Assembly: GCA_947447265.1 (NCBI GenBank)
Contig: CANFKC010000044.1
Location: forward strand, 1-40,677
Direction: 5' to 3'
Origin: Chitinophagaceae bacterium
GTDB taxonomy: Bacteria > Bacteroidota > Bacteroidia > Chitinophagales > Chitinophagaceae
DNA length: 40,677 bases
The position numbers were made by a program, and so were the translations under genes. Shown here piece by piece: positions 1 through 7,325 of the stretch. The notes below the pieces were generated by a model. That model worked only from the letters and a program-made list of their open reading frames with translations. It searched no databases and had not been told where the DNA came from. Numbering within the stretch: the first letter of the stretch is position 1; each line of letters opens with the position of its first letter.

Positions 1-235
1 AAATATCGCGCTAACAACATTTACTTACCGATAATGCCCCATCGGGGCTATCTGTTTGTAGCCCATCGTATAATCTGCCGGACAATGCCTCATCGGGGCT
101 ATCCAACACAAACCCGAAAACCTTCCCCAACGCACAACACTAAACTAGCCCGAAGGGCTTCACCAAAAATAACCGTCGGTGAAACCGGCGGCACAGACGC
201 CATACCCACCAACCCAGAATGGGGTTGAACATTTT
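1..235. repeat. Hairpin array, units B and C (array continues off the left edge)
   Basis: This stretch is a mosaic of short near-palindromes and not a gene. The first bases match the end of unit A seen at 389-403, so the array starts outside the window. Unit B carries GCCCCATCGGGGC (loop ATC). Unit C carries AGCCCGAAGGGCT, CCGTCGGTGAAACCGGCGG and an AACCCnGAATGGGGTT hairpin. Open reading frames across it only reflect the repeats. Confidence 0.85.
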
Positions 236-306
236 TCCGAAATCCAACATCCAAATTCCACTAGATTACAATTGCCCCATCCGGACAATATTAATAAAAT
301 AGGGAA

Positions 307-685
307 AGGTCTGAAGGACCGTAATACAATAGCACAGGGTGTAGCCCTGTGATGCAGATATATTCATTACATAAGCCCTGTAAGGGCGAAATATCGCGCT
401 AACAACATTTACTTACCGATAATGCCCCATCGGGGCTATCTGTTTGTAGCCCATCGTATAATCTGCCGGACAATGCCCCATCGGGGCTACCGCTCTGTAG
501 CAAAATGCTACAATAATGGGGTCATGCCCCATCGGGGCTACCCAACGCAAACCCGAAAACCTCCCCAAACGCACAACCTCATTGCCCTGAATTAGCCCGA
601 AGGGCTTTACCAAAAATAACCGTCGGTGAAACCGGCGGCACAGACGTCGCTGCTCACCAACCCCGAATGGGGTTGAACATTTTTA
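307..685. repeat. Hairpin array, units A, B and C
   Basis: Unit A (about 307-403) has three palindromes: GGTCTGAAGGACC, a CACAGGG/CCCTGTG hairpin and GCCCTGTAAGGGC. Unit B (about 404-545) repeats GCCCCATCGGGGC three times, and unit C (about 590-680) follows. Bases 389-500 are almost identical to 1-112. The array stops a few bases from the stop codon of the ABC permease at 692, so it may also act as the 3-prime end of that transcript. Confidence 0.85.
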
Positions 686-691
686 ACATAC

Positions 692-2389
692 TCAACTGTT
701 CGCCTCCTCCTGACCAATATGCTCCCAACTGGTGTTGGTATAACTATCCCATAGCAACCACAACATCGCGAACGATAAAAACAACAACACAAGTTCCAGC
801 CACCAGAAATGCCGTGCCGCATAATGCCCGAATCCCAGGGTAAACGGTAATAACATGGTGAGTATCGATTTAAAAATGCGGCCTCCCTTTTGCTTCTGTT
901 GTTCCATCATGGAAAAAGGTAACTGTCGGTAGCTGAGCCGCGCCATGCAAACGGCCATCAGGGTCACATTGACCAGCGCAATTAGAATATCCGGTACTAT
1001 GCCACCGCCCCACACCCAAATCGCGAATCCGGCCAAAACAAGAAAGAACGGAAGGAAGAACTTTACCCATAACGCCTTAAGCGCGCCAATCATCACCTTA
1101 CCGGGCACTGCCAGCGGAGCCGCATAATAGACCCATGAAGCCTTGAACTGATCAGATACAATGAGGTAGTTCATGCTCATGATAAGCACGTAGCTGGACA
1201 TGTAAAGCAAGAGGAAATACTTCGATGTTTCTTTCAGGTGCTCAAATTGGTAAGAAAGAGACCCGTCTTTGCCTTGCAGCATCAGGTAAAGAAAATAAAT
1301 AGGCACGAACGCAAAAGAAGGGTAGACCCGCATCCTGAAGGTTCGGCTCCGCGATGACTGCAGCCACGTTATCATAAAGCCCGCGCGGGCTTCATCGCTG
1401 GTATTAAATAGGTTAGCAAGCGTTACGTATAACTTGGTTTTCGATTGTGCTTTGCCGGCAATAACCTGCTTGCTCTCCGTAACTTCAGCGCCATCTATGC
1501 CACTTATTTTTTTGGTAAACTGCGGTGCAAGGTACTTAATGAGTATAAATGCGCTCAATATCGGCGTTAGTACCCCAAGCAGGCTGTTCAGTGTTCCGTT
1601 ACCTACACTTTGGTGAAAGCCGATCCAGGTCCAGCAGGACCCAAGCCATGATGAGGGCAGGTACTGCATCCATTTGAACCTTGTAAACGATAACATGGTT
1701 CCGGCATTCTCATCTTTAAATAGCTGTGGCAACAGATACACACTTGCAAAGAAAATTACAGAAGTTAGTATCTGGAAATAATTGATAACATCTTTAAACT
1801 TGTCCGCTTTCGTCACCTGCAGCACTACCAGATAGAAACTATTCACCAGAAACAGGGCCATGCAAACCATTAAGGTAAGCGGCAGCGGAAACAATACCGC
1901 CGACTTCCATCCATCGAGATAGCCCATTGCAATCCACCCAACGAGTGACATCGGCAATACCATGCGTAGCAGGTAAATAAACACATGCAGCAGTTTAGAA
2001 AGCACTATGGTGCGGTCGCCAACAGGGCGGGGAAAAAGAATGTACTTGTCGCGGTTATCGAATAAGGTATTGCTGAAATCGGTGATCAGCGTTAACGTAA
2101 TAATTAAAAACAACAACGAAAAGTAGACCGACATGCCAAACACCCTGTCCTCTATAAACCAGATAGGGAAAGAATACACGCCACCCATAAGTGTAAATAA
2201 GAAGGCGCTGGTAATGGAGCCATGTTTTATATCCTTCTTTTGGTTCTGCCGCCTGCCTATGCCGACCGGTTTGCGGTCGTCAATAGTAATGCGCATAGTA
2301 AGTATGGCTTCAAGCTGCACCAGATCTGCGCCCAAAGCCTTCCATAAAAAAGACGGTAACATTATAAGCCGGAGCAATAACTTATTCAT
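692..2389 (-). CDS. ABC transporter permease, ABC-2-like, 565 aa
   Basis: This is an integral membrane protein with about ten hydrophobic segments spread over its length, beginning near residue 60 and ending just before the C-terminus. It has no signal peptide. I infer that it is the membrane partner of the ATPase directly upstream, because its ATG overlaps the ATPase stop by 8 bp, which implies translational coupling. A YILFPRPVGDR stretch near residue 115 lies in a cytoplasmic loop. The substrate cannot be read from the sequence; export of a lipid, drug or peptide is possible. It is longer than a minimal ABC-2 permease and may work as a homodimer. The gene ends at the edge of a hairpin repeat array. 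Confidence 0.8.
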   Translation of the reverse strand: MNKLLLRLIMLPSFLWKALGADLVQLEAILTMRITIDDRKPVGIGRRQNQKKDIKHGSITSAFLFTLMGGVYSFPIWFIEDRVFGMSVYFSLLFLIITLTLITDFSNTLFDNRDKYILFPRPVGDRTIVLSKLLHVFIYLLRMVLPMSLVGWIAMGYLDGWKSAVLFPLPLTLMVCMALFLVNSFYLVVLQVTKADKFKDVINYFQILTSVIFFASVYLLPQLFKDENAGTMLSFTRFKWMQYLPSSWLGSCWTWIGFHQSVGNGTLNSLLGVLTPILSAFILIKYLAPQFTKKISGIDGAEVTESKQVIAGKAQSKTKLYVTLANLFNTSDEARAGFMITWLQSSRSRTFRMRVYPSFAFVPIYFLYLMLQGKDGSLSYQFEHLKETSKYFLLLYMSSYVLIMSMNYLIVSDQFKASWVYYAAPLAVPGKVMIGALKALWVKFFLPFFLVLAGFAIWVWGGGIVPDILIALVNVTLMAVCMARLSYRQLPFSMMEQQKQKGGRIFKSILTMLLPFTLGFGHYAARHFWWLELVLLFLSFAMLWLLWDSYTNTSWEHIGQEEANS

Positions 2390-3185
2390 GATGGTAAGGT
2401 TGGGTTATGGTGTTGCGGTCGCTCATTGCGGCGGCCAGGTCGTCAGCTCTCTGCACCTGATTGCCAGATGAAGTGAGTTTTGAAAATATCTGTTCCAGAC
2501 TTTCATCGCCACCTTGTTTCAGTTCAGCAATGGTTCCGTTGGCTATTATTCTGCCGTTGTTAATCAATACAATACGGTCCGATACCTTTTCCACTACATC
2601 CATCATATGAGAGCAGTAGAAAATGGTTTTACCTTCCTGCTTCAGCGCCTGTAGTAATTCCTTTACCAGAATAACGGCGTTGGCATCAAGCCCGGAAAGG
2701 GGTTCATCCATAAATACAATTGTGGGGTTGTGCAGCAGGCCCGAGGTTATCAGCACTTTCTGGCGCATACCTTTCGAAAAACTGTCCATGCGCTGGTCTA
2801 TGTTCTGAGATAACCCGAAAGATTCCAGCATTTTTGAAGCACGGTCTTCTATCACCTCATTACTTAAGTGGTGCAGCTTTCCAATAAACGTAAGGTATTC
2901 CCGTGGCGTAAGCAGGTCATACAGTTCAGCCAGTTCAGGTATGTAACCAACCTTGCTTTTTACTTCCATAATATTTTCACGCAGGTTCTTACCCATTACG
3001 GTAACCGTGCCCTCATATTCCTGTATTATGCCGGTAAGTATTTTTACGGTTGTCGATTTGCCGGCGCCATTCGGACCTATATATCCAATGATCTGCCCCG
3101 GTGCAACTTCCAGGTCAATATTATCCAGCACGGTTTTATCGCCATATTGCTTACTTAGCGATTGAATTGATATTATCGGATTCAT
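2382..3185 (-). CDS. ABC transporter ATP-binding protein, 267 aa
   Basis: This is a single nucleotide-binding domain of the CcmA/multidrug type (COG1131-like). Visible motifs are Walker A GPNGAGKS (residues 37-44), the signature FSKGMRQ (136-142), Walker B IVFMDEP (156-162) and the switch histidine in CSHMM. The signature is degenerate (SKGMRQ instead of LSGGQ), as is usual in this subfamily. An in-frame extension to 3209 exists, but I chose the ATG at 3185 because homologues begin directly with the MNPIISIQ-type strand. It is the first gene of a two-gene operon with the permease at 692-2389 and probably powers ABC-2 type export. The operon stands alone between two repeat arrays. Confidence 0.9.
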   Translation of the reverse strand: MNPIISIQSLSKQYGDKTVLDNIDLEVAPGQIIGYIGPNGAGKSTTVKILTGIIQEYEGTVTVMGKNLRENIMEVKSKVGYIPELAELYDLLTPREYLTFIGKLHHLSNEVIEDRASKMLESFGLSQNIDQRMDSFSKGMRQKVLITSGLLHNPTIVFMDEPLSGLDANAVILVKELLQALKQEGKTIFYCSHMMDVVEKVSDRIVLINNGRIIANGTIAELKQGGDESLEQIFSKLTSSGNQVQRADDLAAAMSDRNTITQPYHHE

Positions 3186-3304
3186 GTAGTTAAAAGTAAG
3201 TAATTGCACGAATAAATGCTACCAGCCAAAGATTGTTTTTCTGTTTCTGAAAATATGGATCGCTGGAAAAACTAGAATCGTGCCATTTGAATTCGTTCAA
3301 TTTC

Positions 3305-3500
3305 ATCTTTAATATGGCCCCAAGGGCTCCACCAAAAATAACCGTCAGTGAAACCGGCGGTATAAATACGGTAACTCACCAACCCCTTGAAATTCAACAA
3401 TTCGCATAGCCCGAAGGGCTTAACCAAAAATAACCGCCAGTGAAACTGGCGGCACATACGCCATACCTCACCAACCCCGAATGGGGTTGAACATTTCCCC
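3305..3500. repeat. Hairpin array, two unit C copies
   Basis: Two successive unit C copies lie upstream of the ABC operon. Each has the order of an AGCCC/GGGCT-type hairpin, an ACCAAAAATAACCG linker, a CCG...CGG GAA-loop hairpin and an AACCCC...GGGGTT hairpin. The first copy is degenerate (GGCCCCAAGGGCT). No gene is seen between 3186 and 4327. Confidence 0.8.
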
Positions 3501-3534
3501 GAAATCCAATTTTCAAATTCCTCCAGAACACAAT

Positions 3535-3760
3535 TTGCCCCATAGGGGCTATCTGTTTGTAGTTTATGGCTTATCCTTTTCGACAATGCCCCATCGGGGC
3601 TATCCTAAACAAACGGAAATTCTCCCCATCGGGCACTGTAAATGACTATTAGATTTTCAAGGTCTGAAAGACCGTAATATAATAGCACAGGGTGCAGCCC
3701 TGTGATATAGATTTTATCATTGCACAAAGCCCTGTAAGGGCGAAATATCGCGCTAATAAC
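3535..3760. repeat. Hairpin array, units B and A
   Basis: Two GCCCCAT(A/C)GGGGC hairpins are followed at about 3655-3755 by unit A (GGTCTGAAAGACC, CACAGGGTGCAGCCCTGTG, GCCCTGTAAGGGC, then the GAAATATCGCGCTAA tail). The unit A copy is very close to that at 307-403. Confidence 0.8.
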
Positions 3761-3774
3761 TCTTTATAGATTTT

Positions 3775-3975
3775 TAATGCCCCATCGGGGCTACCGCTCT
3801 GTAGCAAAATGTTACAATAATCGGGTCATGCTACCCAACTCAAACCCGAAAACCTTCCCGAACTGGCAACGTCACTACCCCAAACTAGCCCGAAGGGCTT
3901 AACCAAAAATAACCGCCAGTGAAACTGGCGGCACATACGCCATACCCACCAACCCCGAATGGGGTTGAATATATC
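3775..3975. repeat. Hairpin array, units B and C
   Basis: GCCCCATCGGGGC is followed by the linker CCGCTCTGTAGCAAAATG, also present near 490, and then unit C with all three of its hairpins at about 3887-3970. Confidence 0.8.
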
Positions 3976-4009
3976 CCCGAAATCCAATGTCGAAATTCCT
4001 CCTGAACAC

Positions 4010-4212
4010 AATTTGCCCCCATCGGGGCTATCTGTTTGTAGCACATCGTATAATCTGCCGGACAATGCCCCATAGGGGCTATCCTATACAAACCCGAAAA
4101 CCTTCCCGAACGCTCAACGCTAAACTAGCCCGAAGGGCTTAACCAAAAATAACCGCCGGTGAAACTGGCGGCACATGCACCACATCCCACCAACCCCGAT
4201 TGGGGTTGACCC
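4010..4212. repeat. Hairpin array, units B and C (last of the cluster)
   Basis: Two B hairpins near 4016 and 4066 are followed by unit C at about 4125-4210 with AGCCCGAAGGGCT, a CCGCCGGTGAAACTGGCGG hairpin and an AACCCCGATTGGGGTT hairpin. This ends the right-hand cluster; normal intergenic sequence and a terminator follow. Confidence 0.8.
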
Positions 4213-4273
4213 TTAACATCAATCTCCTTCGCTCCAAATCCATATCCCGAAATTTACACGGCCAAAAATAAAA

Positions 4274-4305
4274 ATGCCGTTGCAGCGCAATCGTTACAAC
4301 GGCAT
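4274..4305 (-). terminator. Rho-independent terminator of the oxidoreductase gene
   Basis: ATGCCGTTG (4274-4282) pairs with CAACGGCAT (4297-4305). Read on the minus strand, the hairpin is followed by a TTTTTATTTTT tract. It sits 23 bp after the stop of the gene at 4328-4972. The same AATGCCGTTT-type stem is used in the terminator at 40602-40639. Confidence 0.85.
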
Positions 4306-4327
4306 CAATGAACCTAAAAACTATTAA

Positions 4328-4972
4328 TTATCCTTTCAGCAATTTAAATGCATGGTTCCATTCGCCATGCAGCATACCCGGTATGCACCACAACATACAG
4401 AGGTGCTCTATCGCCCTTGCAGAAGTATCTTTGCCCATATCCGCAGCTTCCCAGCCAAACTGGTCCAGAATTTCCGTTACCTGTTTTTTTGCATTGTTAT
4501 TATTGCCGCAAATAAACATGGTTGGCTTTTCACTGAAATGCGGATTAACCATGTGCGAACTGCCTACACTGTTAAACGCCTTTACAAAATGCACTTCCGG
4601 AAACTGCGTTTGCAGGCGCTCCATCAGCGATTCATCCATTGTCGTGAAAAATTTCAATACGCCGTTTTCCGGTGCCGAATCAGCTATCGGGTTTGTCGCA
4701 TCTATAACCGTTTTATGTTGCAGGTTTTGCGGACCCGCCTCTTCTATTACGTTTGCGGCAACGCTGCCTTTCACTGCAACAACTATTATTTCTCCAAACT
4801 TAGCCGCCTCGTTGGGTGTGCCTATATGGCCCTTATCACCCGCCTGTTCTTTCCACGGCGCAATTTTTGCCGAATAACGGGAACCTAACATCACTTCATA
4901 ACCATGTTTCAAAAAGCCGTTGCCAAGTGTTTTCGCCACTTCTCCCGAACCTATTATTCCTATCTTTTTCAT
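4328..4972 (-). CDS. NADP/F420-type oxidoreductase, 214 aa
   Basis: This is a Rossmann-fold protein of the family annotated as NADP oxidoreductase, coenzyme F420-dependent. The N-terminus KKIGIIGSGEVAKTLGNGF holds the GxGxxA/G dinucleotide-binding loop. VVAVKGSVA and VIDATNPI are the next conserved strands, and VKAFNSVGS is the family's substrate-side motif. Length is normal (about 200-230 aa). The start is taken at the ATG at 4972 because the 20-residue in-frame extension to 5032 does not look like protein. Bacteroidota generally lack F420, so NADP(H) is the likelier cofactor; the substrate is unknown. It is a single-gene unit with its own terminator. Confidence 0.85.
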   Translation of the reverse strand: MKKIGIIGSGEVAKTLGNGFLKHGYEVMLGSRYSAKIAPWKEQAGDKGHIGTPNEAAKFGEIIVVAVKGSVAANVIEEAGPQNLQHKTVIDATNPIADSAPENGVLKFFTTMDESLMERLQTQFPEVHFVKAFNSVGSSHMVNPHFSEKPTMFICGNNNNAKKQVTEILDQFGWEAADMGKDTSARAIEHLCMLWCIPGMLHGEWNHAFKLLKG

Positions 4973-5196
4973 GCCTGCTGAATTTTCAGGAAAATTATAA
5001 GTATTTGGTGAAGTAAAGAAGAAAGCACCCAATAATCTTTTAAATAAGGTTATTGGTTATTATGGGCAGTTTACCTGCCTGGCGCAGGCTCCATAACGTT
5101 GATACGTTGTCGTCATTTGCCATTAGCCCCAGCCATCTGTTGGGGCGATAGTTTCAGAAATAGATGTCTATACATTGTTAATTCGGAAAGTTCGTT

Positions 5197-5204
5197 TACA
5201 TTTG
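5197..5204 (+). promoter_or_regulatory. Bacteroidota-type promoter (-7 box) for the histidine kinase
   Basis: TACATTTG fits the TAnnTTTG -7 consensus. ATTG at 5174-5177 lies 19 bp upstream, near the expected -33 position. Transcription would start near 5210, leaving a leader of about 55 nt before the ATG at 5267. Confidence 0.6.
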
Positions 5205-5266
5205 CTTAACAATTCATGTCTTGCAGCATATCATAAAAGTTTATACCCGACACTAAAATGTGATCA

Positions 5267-6595
5267 ATGAATAACTCGATGCTACGGCAATTGTGGATAA
5301 AAGCAGTCGGTGAAAAAGGCTCGTTTTCAATGGAGAACCGGGTTTTTAATGTTGTCATTATCATCTCATTCTTCTTCTTGCTATACAGTCTTGCTATTAT
5401 CGTAATCATGGGCAAGTTGCTTATGACTGGGGTAATTGCATTCCTTATTGTGGCATTAGGTGTATTATACTACTATTCCCGGGTAAAGAAGAAATTCAAG
5501 TATTGTATCTCTATTTATGCATGTTGTGCTTATAGTGCACTCATAATAAATTACTTCTATGATGCCGGCAGTGCGGGACCGACTTTCCTGTTTTTCGGGT
5601 TTCTCTTTTCGCTCCTGATCGCAATTTCTTCCAGACGATTGTATCCAATCTGGATGGTGCTGCATATATCTGTCGCTCTGGCCTTATGTTTCATTGAATA
5701 TTACTATCCGCAAACCATCACCAACGCATACGAAACAAGCTTGTCGCGGTTTATCGATATACTTTCCGCTTATGTGGCATTAATAGTATTTGCCTACTTC
5801 ATTATAAACTACTTGAGGAACTATTACTACGGGGAAAAAAAGTTAGCAGACGCTCGTTTAGATGAAATTCTGCAACAGAATATACAGATAAAAGAACAGA
5901 ACAGACTTTTGGAACAGGCCAATGCAGAAAAAAGTAAGTTGTTTTCAATTATTTCTCACGACCTCAGAACGCCAATTGACTCTATTACTGGCTACCTGGG
6001 CATACTTTCAGAAAGTGAAATTTCCAGCGACGATCGAAAAGAGATTGAGCAGGAACTCTATAGCCAGACCCGCTATACATCTGACCTGTTACAGAACCTG
6101 TTACATTGGTCTAAAAACCAGATGGCAGGTGTTAACGTGAAGCTGGCACCGGTTAATCTTGCGCACTTGGTTGAAGACGCCAGGATAACCAAAGTGAATA
6201 GTGCCTCAAAAAAAGGAATTAAGCTATCTTACAACATAGATACCGGTATTGAAGTAATTGCTGACAAAGATATGTTGCGCATTGTGCTGCGTAATGTTAT
6301 TAATAATGCCGTCAAATTCACCCGTACGGGTGGGGAAGTGGAGATATCTTTTGCCAGCCGCGCAGGTTTAGGCGAAATTGCGATTAAAGATAACGGCATC
6401 GGGATGGATGCCAATAAACAGAAAGAGATTTTCACACTCCATTCCAATTCTACCTTTGGTACCAACGACGAAAAAGGTATTGGCCTCGGCCTTATGCTAT
6501 GCAAAGAATTTATGATCTACCAGAATGGCGACATTCGTTTCGAAAGCGAATTAGGAAAAGGAACCATCTTCTATTTGTCTTTGCCTTTGAATTAG
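5267..6595 (+). CDS. Membrane sensor histidine kinase, 442 aa
   Basis: Residues about 28-185 contain some six hydrophobic segments forming a membrane sensor. A coiled-coil stretch (about 188-222) follows, then a HisKA domain with the phosphoacceptor His231 in FSIISHDLRTPIDSI. The HATPase domain shows the N box RNVINNAVKFT, G1 DNGIGM and G2 GIGLGLML. All catalytic motifs are intact, so it should autophosphorylate. No response regulator lies next to it, so its partner must be elsewhere. A TAnnTTTG promoter stands at 5197. The stop codon is the first base of the tandem repeat region. The signal it senses cannot be deduced. Confidence 0.92.
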   Translation: MNNSMLRQLWIKAVGEKGSFSMENRVFNVVIIISFFFLLYSLAIIVIMGKLLMTGVIAFLIVALGVLYYYSRVKKKFKYCISIYACCAYSALIINYFYDAGSAGPTFLFFGFLFSLLIAISSRRLYPIWMVLHISVALALCFIEYYYPQTITNAYETSLSRFIDILSAYVALIVFAYFIINYLRNYYYGEKKLADARLDEILQQNIQIKEQNRLLEQANAEKSKLFSIISHDLRTPIDSITGYLGILSESEISSDDRKEIEQELYSQTRYTSDLLQNLLHWSKNQMAGVNVKLAPVNLAHLVEDARITKVNSASKKGIKLSYNIDTGIEVIADKDMLRIVLRNVINNAVKFTRTGGEVEISFASRAGLGEIAIKDNGIGMDANKQKEIFTLHSNSTFGTNDEKGIGLGLMLCKEFMIYQNGDIRFESELGKGTIFYLSLPLN

Positions 6596-6912
6596 CGCCG
6601 AAGTGTCCCACACTTCAAAGTGTGTGGCACACCTTTTTTACCATTCACAAAACATGCATTTCGAATTTTCAGGGTTAGCGCCGAGGTGTGCCACACTCTA
6701 AAAGTGTGGGACACCGATTTTACCATTCACAAAACATGCATTTCGCATCTCTGGAGTTGCGCCGAGGTGTCCCACACTTCAAAAGTGTGGGACACCTTTT
6801 TTGCCATTCACAAAACACGCATTTCGAATCTCTAGGGTTAAAGCCGAAGTGTCCCACACTTCAAAGTGTGTGGCACACCTTTTTTACCATTCACAAAACA
6901 TGCATTTCGATG
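6595..6912 (+). repeat. Four tandem copies of an 82-bp repeat with hairpin core
   Basis: Units start at about 6595, 6678, 6759 and 6841 (spacing 83, 81 and 82). Each has a GCGCCGA(A/G) start (AAGCCGA in unit 4), a GTGTCCCACACT-type hairpin core, a TTTTTTACCATTCACAAAAC stretch and a CATGCATTTCGAAT end. The third unit has a perfect hairpin (AGGTGTCCCACACTT with its complement). In the second unit the core reads almost as the reverse complement of that in the first and fourth. A lone copy of the core lies at 12748-12780. Confidence 0.9.
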
Positions 6913-7325
6913 GATAGCCTCAAATTGGTTTGATATTGATTCTATATTGCAACCTGTTGTTACACAATATGTAATTAGTAACTGTAAAATAATTTTATTT
7001 ATTTAGAAAAAAATTTGCAAAAAATTAGGCAATATAATTTCAATTATCTAGTTTATTTATAATAATAAACATTATTAAATGGAAAAATACCCACTCCTCC
7101 CTTGTTGCAAATGCAGCAATCAATCAGTCTTCATCCAAACTGAATTCGCCAGCGGCTATAATGTTTTAAAAAATACTGCTCCGCCATTTTACTAGCAGAA
7201 TAAGGCATTTTTTTGCTAACTGTTTCATGTTTGTAGCATTTTACGATGCACTTAGCAGAATATTTACGCCTTTCATCTTATTTAAATTTTCATTAATTAT
7301 ACCTTAACTCAAAATTTTAAAAATT
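6913..7325 (+). other. AT-rich upstream region of the 645-aa gene
   Basis: About 410 bp of AT-rich sequence contain a possible 38-aa ORF (7079-7195) and a direct repeat TAGCAGAATA at 7194-7203 and 7253-7262. No clear TAnnTTTG box was found close to the ATG at 7326, so the promoter is not placed. Confidence 0.5.
7079..7195 (+). CDS. Possible 38-aa Cys-containing peptide
   Basis: ATG to TAG gives 38 residues starting MEKYPLLPCCKCSNQS, with a CCxC cluster near the N-terminus. Its GC content is higher than that of the flanking AT-rich DNA, which suggests coding. No ribosome binding site or family is recognised. It could also be the broken start of an older gene. Confidence 0.3.
   Translation: MEKYPLLPCCKCSNQSVFIQTEFASGYNVLKNTAPPFY

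Noticed and set aside
34-228. Open frames over the hairpin arrays (also around 413-613, 3272-3586 and 3826-4091)
   Set aside because: The translated text repeats the hairpin sequences (APMGH, NPEWG) on both strands; no start context or protein character.
1-4212. CRISPR array
   Set aside because: Repeats are not regularly spaced, units differ in type, and no unique 30-40 bp spacers or cas genes are present.
6620-6933. Frames of 71-81 aa in the tandem repeats
   Set aside because: They exist only because the 82-bp unit lacks stops in some frames; the text is a repeat translation.
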